From Edaphobacter sp. (GTDB taxonomy: Bacteria > Acidobacteriota > Terriglobia > Terriglobales > Acidobacteriaceae), in contig JAOAPF010000447.1 of NCBI GenBank assembly GCA_025462755.1, forward strand, positions 1-64,000: a stretch of DNA of 64,000 nucleotides, read 5' to 3'. Below the pieces are notes generated by a model. That model worked only from the letters and a program-made list of their open reading frames with translations. It made no database searches and had not been told where the DNA came from. This document shows, piece after piece, positions 39,699 through 47,293 of the stretch. The position numbers and the translations under genes are program-made. How positions within the stretch are numbered: the first letter of the stretch is position 1; each line of letters begins with the position of its first letter.

Positions 39699-40295
39699 TC
39701 ACCGAATTTCGTCTCTATTTGCGCCTGATTGGCCTTGAATTGCGCCTGATTGCCCTTGAGTTGCGTTTGATTGGCCCTCGGGCGCCATGGCAATTCCCAG
39801 CTGCTCCATCATCGTCATCAGGTTCCAGGTCGACCATACCTCTGCGATCTTTGAACCCTCGAGGCGGTTGATAGAAATGCCGTCGACGGTGGCTTTTTTG
39901 TTAGTCGGTGGCATGCCGAGGAACTGGCCCTTGTGGGTGCCCGTCCCTGTCCAGTGCACCACGACCTCGTTCCGTTCGGCGATAGTGTCGTCAATCGTGA
40001 ACGTCAGGTCGGGGAAGCCGTTCCGGCAGTTCTGTATGTGGTTTTTGATGTTCTCCGCTCCCGAAGTAAGAGAAGGAAACACAGGGTCGTGGTAGCGGCA
40101 ATCGTTTGCGACGAGCTCCGAGACAGCGTTCAGGTTTCCCCGGCTCCAACACTCGTCCATGAATCTCTGCACGATCTGCTTGTTGTCTGTGGGTTGCATG
40201 TCACGTGAAGACTCAGCGCGTTGCGTGTTACGCGAAGACTCAGTTGATTGCATGTTGCGTGAAGACTCATTGGGTTGCATGTTCGGTGAGGACAT
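39699..40295 (-). CDS. SnoaL-like ester-cyclase-family protein with repetitive termini
   Basis: QRFMDECWSRGNLNAVSELVANDCRYHDPVFPSLTSGAENIKNHIQNCRNGFPDLTFTIDDTIAERNEVVVHWTGTGTHKGQFLGMPPTNKKATVDGISINRLEGSKIAEVWSTWN. Confidence 0.88.
   Translation of the reverse strand: MSSPNMQPNESSRNMQSTESSRNTQRAESSRDMQPTDNKQIVQRFMDECWSRGNLNAVSELVANDCRYHDPVFPSLTSGAENIKNHIQNCRNGFPDLTFTIDDTIAERNEVVVHWTGTGTHKGQFLGMPPTNKKATVDGISINRLEGSKIAEVWSTWNLMTMMEQLGIAMAPEGQSNATQGQSGAIQGQSGANRDEIR
39720..39782 (-). repeat. 21-bp x 3 tandem repeat in 3' end of ester-cyclase-like gene
   Basis: tgcgcctgattggccttgaat / tgcgcctgattgcccttgagt / tgcgtttgattggccctcggg. Confidence 0.9.
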
Positions 40296-40296
40296 A
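40193..40296 (-). repeat. 27-bp tandem repeat (3 full + 1 partial) in 5' end of same gene
   Basis: gttgcatgtcacgtgaagactcagcgc / gttgcgtgttacgcgaagactcagttg / attgcatgttgcgtgaagactcattgg / gttgcatgttcggtgaggac. Confidence 0.9.
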
Positions 40297-40486
40297 GTGA
40301 GTCCCCCTTTCTATGGCCCGGAATTATAGGCCGATTCGATCACCGCTAGCGGAGGAAAACTCGCGCCCGAGCACGAACCCTGCCCCGGCCAAAAAACGGG
40401 GCCGAGATCGCGCACCCGAGTTTACGCTCTGGAGAGACTCCGGATGACTCTGAATAGCCATGCGAGCTAACGGCAGATGCGCGATA

Positions 40487-40627
40487 TCAATTGTTCTTGT
40501 CTGTTGACGTCAAGGTATCGTGTGGTTTCCGATGTTTGAAGAACCATCCGTTCGAGGCGGTCGAGAGGAAGCCAAAACCAACGAGAAGAATCACTGTAAT
40601 CAGAACTCCCACAGCGAACATAATCAT
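40487..40627 (-). CDS. Candidate small membrane protein (46 aa), below ORF-track cutoff
   Basis: Manual minus translation MIMFAVGVLITVILLVGFGFLSTASNGWFFKHRKPHDTLTSTDKNN*; AAGGGGGC upstream of ATG. Confidence 0.55.
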   Translation of the reverse strand: MIMFAVGVLITVILLVGFGFLSTASNGWFFKHRKPHDTLTSTDKNN

Positions 40628-40892
40628 GCTGCCCCCTTGGTCTTAGCTGTTCTGCGTCAGCACGCAGGAATGGCCAATCAAACCTGAACTCTCAGGAAAC
40701 ACACTACGCTTATCGCTTCAGAGCGAAATACCCCATAGGGGGCAGGTGAATGGGCGTAGGTGCAAGGATGGTGCAAACATCCGCCAAGATGGGACACCCG
40801 TCCGCCGTGGTTCGGTCAGATGCGGTCCACCCGCCGGCGGAAAGTGGTGCCTAAGGTATGCTCTCCAAGGAAAGGGAATATTGCTGACAGAC

Positions 40893-41345
40893 ATGACGAC
40901 GAACACACGCGAAGAGATAAGGATTGGGCAGTTGGCGATTCGCTACCTGGTCGAAGGCAAGGACTCCGGAGGCTCCGTCGCCATCTTCGAGCTCGACGTC
41001 CCCGCCGGAGCGAAGGTGCCCATCGCGCACAGTCACGACGCCTACGAGGAGACCATCTACGGCATCGAAGGCGTCCTCACCTTCACGCTCGAAGGCCGCA
41101 AAATCGAAGTCGGCCCCGGCGACGCGCTCTGCATCCCTCGCGGAGCGGTCCACCGCTTCGACAATCTTCACTCTGCCAACTCCAGAACGCTCGCAATCGT
41201 CAGTCCCGGCATCCTCAGCCCGGATTACTTCCGCGAAATCGCCGCCGTCGCCAAAGCCGCAGCCACGTCTACACCGCCAGCCCCGCCCGATCCCAAAGCT
41301 CTCGCCGAAGTCATGCGCCGCCACGGCCTCACCCCGGCTCTCTGA
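40893..41345 (+). CDS. Cupin-domain protein
   Basis: MTTNTREEIRIGQLAIRYLVEGKDSGGSVAIFELDVPAGAKVPIAHSHDAYEETIYGIEGVLTFTLEGRKIEVGPGDALCIPRGAVHRFDN. Confidence 0.9.
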   Translation: MTTNTREEIRIGQLAIRYLVEGKDSGGSVAIFELDVPAGAKVPIAHSHDAYEETIYGIEGVLTFTLEGRKIEVGPGDALCIPRGAVHRFDNLHSANSRTLAIVSPGILSPDYFREIAAVAKAAATSTPPAPPDPKALAEVMRRHGLTPAL

Positions 41346-41571
41346 TGCTTCGGGTTGGCGCGTGGGCGCAACTGACCACTCGTCGATCAAGACAATGACA
41401 CTATGAATGGGTCGACCATCGATATCTCGGCGACACCAGCGGTGAAGCTAAGATGATGAGGATGCAACCGTGTGCATTGTTTTGGGCCAGATATGGTCAT
41501 TATCCGACCCGCGGGCAAACTAATGCGGTTTGCTGTTACCCTTCTCCATAACCATTCATGGAGGAGTTGGC

Positions 41572-42048
41572 ATGGAACTAGAGACTGCGTTGAGGCTGGC
41601 GCGTGCAGGTAGATCGTTGCTGTTTTTAGGAGCCGGCTTTTCTTGCGATACACCCAACGCGGGGACTGGAAAAATGCGAAGCGGTCAGGGCTTCTCGAAT
41701 CTCCTTGCCAGCAAGGTTGACCTGCCAGAGGGAACTGGCCTCATGGATACGTCTGAAGCTTACCTTGAACAATATGGGGCAACCGCACTGGTGGGAGAAC
41801 TAATGTTAGAGTTTTCCGCTATAGATTTGCTCCCACATGAAAGATTCATGGCTTCTGTACCGTGGAGACAGATTTATACGACTAACTATGATGATGTGGT
41901 CGAGAAGGCGTATAAGAACCGTGGATTTACCGTCAGATGGATAAATTCGAATATGCCGGTATCTTCGGTATTGCATGGGGAACCAGTCTGTATCCATTTA
42001 AATGGGTCGGTTTTGGGTTTGAACGCGACGCTTCGCAAATCAGACTAA
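41572..42048 (+). CDS. SIR2-like domain protein, N-terminal part (frame 1 of a split gene)
   Basis: SD ggaggag before ATG; ARAGRSLLFLGAGFSCDTPNAGT...WRQIYTTNYDDVVEKAYKNRG...EPVCIHLNGSV; SIR2_2-type motifs (GAGFS, TTNYDD, HLNGS); ends at TAA 42046-42048 in mid-domain. Confidence 0.85.
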   Translation: MELETALRLARAGRSLLFLGAGFSCDTPNAGTGKMRSGQGFSNLLASKVDLPEGTGLMDTSEAYLEQYGATALVGELMLEFSAIDLLPHERFMASVPWRQIYTTNYDDVVEKAYKNRGFTVRWINSNMPVSSVLHGEPVCIHLNGSVLGLNATLRKSD

Positions 42049-43961
42049 CCGATTCTAGCTACCTCACTTCGGCACTAACCGATTCAGACTGGGCCGTTCG
42101 GCTTCGTCAGGATATAGATGCAGCGCAGGCAGTGTTTTTTGTTGGTTATTCCACATACGATATCGATATTGCGAGGTTGCTGAATTCTAAGCCTGCGATT
42201 CGCGAGAAAAGCTTTTTTGTTGTGGGATCTTCACCGACGGCCATCCTAAAACGCCGTATCGAGAAATTTGGTTTCAATACTGAGATGACTGCAGAGGCAT
42301 TTTTCTCGGAAATCACAAAAGATGAATACGCTCCAAAAATCAAAACGTCGCTTCCTGAGATTTGCATTCGAACCTATCAACCAATCCCTGCGAGGATTCC
42401 GTTCGCCGACAGGGATGTCTTTGATCTATTCATGATCGGTCGGCTCTCGGAAGGCTTCGTCTTCGATTCAGTAAGTGGAAAGATAAAGTATGTCTTACAG
42501 CGAAAGGCCCTGGCACGGGTTCTCAATCTTCTAGAAGCTTCTCCCGCGGCGGTAGCAATTCATTCCTCACTAGGCAATGGCAAAACTGTTTTTCTTGACA
42601 TGGTGAAAGCCATTGCAGCTACTTCCGGATTCACAGTCGTCGAATTGGTAAAGCAGCGAGACGGCCTGTTTGAGGAGCTAAATGAAGTCTTGAAAAGAGA
42701 CGGAAAGCTGCTTCTAGTGATCGACAACTATGGTGATTGGCAAGAAGCGATCCGCTTCATCGGCATGCACCATAAAAAGAATATTTCTATTCTTCTCGCG
42801 GCCCGAGCAAGCACCAACGATGTACTGGCTACACGCATTCAAGGATTTTTGAACCTCGGTGAATTGAATGAGGTCTCGCTAGATAAGCTGATCGATAGTG
42901 ATCTGCTTGAAATCGTGCGATTCATGGACACATATGGATTTTGGGGAGACAAGGCTAGTTGGTCAGAAGATCGAAAGCTCAGACATCTTTCGAATAATTG
43001 CGGGAGGGAATGGCACGCTATCCTCATCGAGCTGTTCAAAGCGCCTCAAATCAGAGATCGTCTAGATAGCTTGATCCACGCTATTCAGGCAGAAACTAAT
43101 TTCAATACGATATTGATCGCCATCCTCGTGTTGGCTATCATTGACCACCCTGCAACGAGCGACATCCTAACGGACCTATGCGGTGAAAGCACACTAACAA
43201 TCGGATTTCGCCAGAATGCGGTCATTCGAGAGTTGATCGATTTTGAATCCGATGAAGTAAAGTTGAGGTCCGCTGTGACTGGAGCCTTCATCCTGAAGAG
43301 AGTAGCCGATCCAGAGCTTGTATTGGAAAGCCTGAAACGGATTACTAAAGCGGCGGATCAGGCATCCTTAGTATCTCGTGAATACTTTGCCATCCTCGCT
43401 GCGTTCACTCGTTTTGGTAACGTTCAGAATTTCTTCCCGGAAGAAGACGGTATCTCGTATGTGATTCGGTACTACGAAGCTATGAAAGAACTGAGGCAAT
43501 GTCGTCGCTATCCGCTCTTCTGGCTTCAGTATGCGATTGCCTGCTTATTTCATCATGATTTTGCGAGGGCTGGTACTTACTTCGCATCCGCATACTCCTT
43601 TGCGAAACGGAACAATTTTCGCACTTTCCAGATTGATAATCATTACGCACGGTATCTGTTACTCAAGAGTATTCATGACGGGAATGCTCTGACTGCCATG
43701 GATGCATTTAGGAATGCGCAGAAATTGATAGTCGAACAAATGAAAAATGAACGACTGCACTATCCCTACCGGACTGCACTGTTAGTTGGCGACTGGTTTG
43801 ACGCTTTCGGCGACCAATTAACTGCGGAACAGCTTCAGGAGGTAAAACGCGCTGCGAGCTTCATTGCTGCGCGCATTTCTGAGCTGCCGGAACTGAATCA
43901 GCAACACAGAGACGTTGTTGAATGTTACAGGCGGATGCGGCTGATCATCGATAAGATGTGA
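41937..43961 (+). CDS. Remainder of SIR2 domain + P-loop NTPase (STAND-like) + helical C-terminal region (frame -1 relative to upstream ORF)
   Basis: QIRLTDSSYLTSALTDSDWAVRLRQDIDAAQAVFFVGYSTYDIDIARLL (SIR2 C-terminal half), AAVAIHSSLGNGKTVFLDMVKAI (Walker A-like), KLLLVIDNYGDW (Walker B-like), ISILLAARAS; real reading likely begins near 42010-42036 after the frame change. Confidence 0.85.
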   Translation: MDKFEYAGIFGIAWGTSLYPFKWVGFGFERDASQIRLTDSSYLTSALTDSDWAVRLRQDIDAAQAVFFVGYSTYDIDIARLLNSKPAIREKSFFVVGSSPTAILKRRIEKFGFNTEMTAEAFFSEITKDEYAPKIKTSLPEICIRTYQPIPARIPFADRDVFDLFMIGRLSEGFVFDSVSGKIKYVLQRKALARVLNLLEASPAAVAIHSSLGNGKTVFLDMVKAIAATSGFTVVELVKQRDGLFEELNEVLKRDGKLLLVIDNYGDWQEAIRFIGMHHKKNISILLAARASTNDVLATRIQGFLNLGELNEVSLDKLIDSDLLEIVRFMDTYGFWGDKASWSEDRKLRHLSNNCGREWHAILIELFKAPQIRDRLDSLIHAIQAETNFNTILIAILVLAIIDHPATSDILTDLCGESTLTIGFRQNAVIRELIDFESDEVKLRSAVTGAFILKRVADPELVLESLKRITKAADQASLVSREYFAILAAFTRFGNVQNFFPEEDGISYVIRYYEAMKELRQCRRYPLFWLQYAIACLFHHDFARAGTYFASAYSFAKRNNFRTFQIDNHYARYLLLKSIHDGNALTAMDAFRNAQKLIVEQMKNERLHYPYRTALLVGDWFDAFGDQLTAEQLQEVKRAASFIAARISELPELNQQHRDVVECYRRMRLIIDKM

Positions 43962-44058
43962 TAGTCACCCTTCGTGACAAGAACGAGCGCAGGCTAAACC
44001 CATTCCTCTTTTCTCGTAAGCCGGTTACCGCACGGCTGAAGCCTTTACTTAAGCAACA

Positions 44059-44140
44059 CTATTCCAGAAGCGTTCCCTCTTCGGGGATGACTACAGGCAG
44101 CGCGACAACATTCCCAAAACGGGAATCCCTAAAAATAAAT
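44059..44140 (-). repeat. gyrA-3'-end-like sequence outside gyrA
   Basis: Minus translation ...FRDSRFGNVVALPVVIPEEGTLLE* resembles GyrA tail [23 protein letters not shown]; shares 15-bp aagcgttccctcttc with 44309-44323. Confidence 0.5.
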
Positions 44141-44246
44141 CCGGAAAAAGTGGCGTGTTTTCGAGCCCGAAAAATGACCGTCAACTTACCAGCGTTTCAC
44201 CAGCAACCCACCACAAATTCACCATCGAAAAACCACGTTCTGCACA

Positions 44247-44279
44247 CCCGTTTTTGCCAAAACCCCCAGCAAAAACGGG
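44247..44279 (-). terminator. Hairpin downstream of gyrA
   Basis: CCCGTTTTTGC (44247-44257) / GCAAAAACGGG (44269-44279), 11-bp perfect stem. Confidence 0.5.
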
Positions 44280-44299
44280 GTAAACCGCCCCAGAAAAAA

Positions 44300-47176
44300 T
44301 TACTGCAAAAGCGTTCCCTCTTCCGGTTGGATCTTCGCTTCTTCGGGCGGGATGACGACGGCAGCAGCCACTTTGTCCTGCGGTTCGAGGTCGAGCAGCT
44401 TGACCCCCTGGGTGCTGCGCCCCGCAGCCCGGATGGATTTCGTGTCGATCCGGATGATCTTGCCGAACTGGCTGATGACCATCAGCTCGCTGGTCTCGTC
44501 CACCAGATTGATACTAGACACCTTACCCACCTTCGGCGTCGCCTTCATGTTGATGACGCCCTTGCCGCCGCGCGACTGCAGACGGTACTGATCCACATCC
44601 GTCCGCTTGCCATAACCGCTCTCCGAGACCGAAAGAATGAGGCAAGGCGTAAGCCCAAGCTGCTTGTCCAGCTTCTCCAGCTTCGCCGCCGTCTCTTCCG
44701 AGATCGCCGGCGCGCTCAGCTCCGAAGGATCGCCCGACAACTCAAGCGGAGTAACCGACGCAGAATCTGCAACTTCGTCGATCGCAGCTTCCACCTGATT
44801 CGTCAGTCCTTTCTGCGCCGCCCGCTCCAGCCGCTGCTTATTCCGCGCCTCATTCGAAGGAGTTACCGCCGCCCCAATCAAATAATCGCCCTTGCGCAGC
44901 GAGATCCCGCGGTTCCCCGTAGCCGGACGCCCCATCGGCCGTAAGTCCTGTTCATTGAACCGTATAGCCATGCCATCATGAGTCGCAAGAAAGATGACCT
45001 GCTGCCCATCCGTGACCCGCGCCGTGATCAACTCATCATCCTTCTCGATGTTGATCGCGATGATTCCACGGGACATAACGTTCGAGAAGTCCTTCAGCGC
45101 AGTCTTCTTCACCGTGCCATTCCGCGTAGCAAAAAGGATGTACTTGTTCTCTTCCTCTAAGTCCCTGACAGGAAGGATAGTTACGACCTTCTCCCCAGGC
45201 TGCAGCGCAACCAGCGAGGCCATAGCCTTGCCCTTCCCCGCCGCCCCAATGTCCGGAACCTCATACACCTTAAGCCAGTACACCCGCCCAGTGTTAGTAA
45301 AACAAAGGAGATAAGCGTGAGTCGAGTCAATAATGAGCTGCGCAACAAAGTCCTCTTCACGCGTCTTCATCCCAAGCCGCCCAGTCCCCCCGCGCCTCTG
45401 CTGCCGGTAAGTGGAGATAGGTGTGCGCTTGAGGTAGCCCGTATTCGACACGGTGACCGCAACCTGCTCATCCGTAATAAGATCTTCCAATTGCAGCTCA
45501 GTAGTCTCGTCAATAATTTGCGTGCGGCGAGCATCACCGTACTTATCCCGAATCTCCGTAAGCTCCTTGATAATCACCTTGCGCAGCTTCGCGGGTGAAG
45601 CAAGGATCGACTCGAACTCCGTGATATTGTCGCGAACCTCGGCCAGTTCTTTGAGCAACTCGTCAATGGAAAGCTGTGTAAGCCGATAGAGCTGCAGTTC
45701 CAGGATTGCGTCGATCTGCTTGTACGAGAGAATCAACGTGCCGGTGGCCGAGAAAGTCATGTCCACGCCGTACTTCTTTGGATCCAGCGTGATACCGCGC
45801 AGTTCCGTGCCACGAAGATTGATGCGTTTGCTGGAGAAGTAGCCAAAGAGATTTTCGCGAGCATCCGGTCTTGACGCGGATTGCCGAATGATCTTGATGA
45901 CGTTGTCGAGGTGATCGAGCGAAATCTGGTAACCGAGAAGGATGTGCTCGCGATCACGAGCCTTGCCAAGGAGGAACGCCGTCCGGCGGCGCACGACCTC
46001 GACCCGGTGGTCGAGGAAGGCGCGGATAGCCTGGTCTAACGGGAGTTCCTTCGGCTGGCCATTGTGGACAGCGAGGAAGATCATCGAGAACGACTCCTGC
46101 ATCTGGGTGTGTTTGTGGAGCTGATTGAGGACGATCTGGTGCTCGGCTCCGCGCTTGAGGCCGATGACGATGCGCATGCCGTCGCGGTCGGACTCGTCGC
46201 GGAACTCGTCGCGAGCAATGTCGGTGATGACGCCCTCGTTGACCAGTTCGGCGATCCGCTCGATGAGCTTGGCCTTGTTGACCTGGTAGGGGATCTCCGT
46301 GACGATGATGGCCTGGCGTCCACCCGAGATGTTTTCGATGGAGGCCTTGGCGCGCATCATGAAACGGCCGCGGCCAGTGCGGTAGGTCTGGGCAATGTTC
46401 GTCTTGCCCACAATGTAGCCGCCGGTGGGAAAGTCGGGACCCTTGACATGCTCGAGGCAGAGCTCAAGGTCGGAGCGGGTTTCCGCTTTGTCCTTGGAGA
46501 GAAGCGCGATGCAGGCGTTGGCGACTTCGGTGAGATTGTGAGGCGGAATGTTGGTCGCCATCCCGACGGCGATGCCGCTGCTGCCGTTGATGATGAGGTT
46601 GGGAATGCGCGCCGGGAGGACTGTGGGCTCAAGGGAGGACTCGTCGTAGTTAGGCGCGAAGTCGACGGTGTCGGAGTCGATGTCAGCGAGCATCTCGCCG
46701 GCGAGACGGGTGAGACGGGATTCGGTGTAACGCATCGCCGCGGCGGAGTCGCCATCGACGGAGCCGAAGTTGCCCTGGCCATCGACTAAGAGATAACGAA
46801 GGCTGAAGGGTTGGGCGAGGCGAACCATCGTGTCGTAGATGGCGGAATCGCCGTGGGGATGATAGTTGCCCATGACATGGCCGACGACCTTGGCGGACTT
46901 GGTGTACTTCTTGTTGAACTGGAGGCCCATCTCCTGCATGCCGTAGAGGATGCGGCGGTGAACGGGCTTTAGGCCGTCGCGGACATCGGGCAGAGCGCGG
47001 CCTATGATAACTGACATGGAGTAGTCGAGATAGGACCGGCGCATCTCCTCTTCAATGTTGATGGAGAGCATGAAGGCGGCGCCACGGCCCTGGACGTTGT
47101 TGCCGGGAGGTCCGTCAGGATTTTCGGGAGTATTCGGGGGAGTGAGGGGTAGTTCGGGGTTCTGATCGTCTGCCAT
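44300..47176 (-). CDS. gyrA: DNA gyrase subunit A
   Basis: [63 protein letters not shown]-terminal beta-pinwheel. Confidence 0.98.
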   Translation of the reverse strand: MADDQNPELPLTPPNTPENPDGPPGNNVQGRGAAFMLSINIEEEMRRSYLDYSMSVIIGRALPDVRDGLKPVHRRILYGMQEMGLQFNKKYTKSAKVVGHVMGNYHPHGDSAIYDTMVRLAQPFSLRYLLVDGQGNFGSVDGDSAAAMRYTESRLTRLAGEMLADIDSDTVDFAPNYDESSLEPTVLPARIPNLIINGSSGIAVGMATNIPPHNLTEVANACIALLSKDKAETRSDLELCLEHVKGPDFPTGGYIVGKTNIAQTYRTGRGRFMMRAKASIENISGGRQAIIVTEIPYQVNKAKLIERIAELVNEGVITDIARDEFRDESDRDGMRIVIGLKRGAEHQIVLNQLHKHTQMQESFSMIFLAVHNGQPKELPLDQAIRAFLDHRVEVVRRRTAFLLGKARDREHILLGYQISLDHLDNVIKIIRQSASRPDARENLFGYFSSKRINLRGTELRGITLDPKKYGVDMTFSATGTLILSYKQIDAILELQLYRLTQLSIDELLKELAEVRDNITEFESILASPAKLRKVIIKELTEIRDKYGDARRTQIIDETTELQLEDLITDEQVAVTVSNTGYLKRTPISTYRQQRRGGTGRLGMKTREEDFVAQLIIDSTHAYLLCFTNTGRVYWLKVYEVPDIGAAGKGKAMASLVALQPGEKVVTILPVRDLEEENKYILFATRNGTVKKTALKDFSNVMSRGIIAINIEKDDELITARVTDGQQVIFLATHDGMAIRFNEQDLRPMGRPATGNRGISLRKGDYLIGAAVTPSNEARNKQRLERAAQKGLTNQVEAAIDEVADSASVTPLELSGDPSELSAPAISEETAAKLEKLDKQLGLTPCLILSVSESGYGKRTDVDQYRLQSRGGKGVINMKATPKVGKVSSINLVDETSELMVISQFGKIIRIDTKSIRAAGRSTQGVKLLDLEPQDKVAAAVVIPPEEAKIQPEEGTLLQ

Positions 47177-47246
47177 GGTTTATAGCTCTATTATAGAGGG
47201 TTTTTGGTTGTGCAGAGGGCTGGAACAGAAGGGTGAGAGACGACAC

Positions 47247-47274
47247 AAAGGGCGCTCCGAAGAGCGCCCCTTTT
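47247..47274. terminator. Intrinsic terminator-like hairpin between TonB receptor and gyrA
   Basis: GGGCGCTC-cgaa-GAGCGCCC flanked by AAA/TTTT. Confidence 0.7.
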
Positions 47275-47293
47275 GCGGTTGGTTGATGTTGGG

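Noticed and set aside
43958-44944. 328-aa plus ORF after the SIR2-NTPase gene
   Set aside because: Mostly antisense to the gyrA C-terminus and Arg-rich; the 5' third is non-coding repeat-like DNA.
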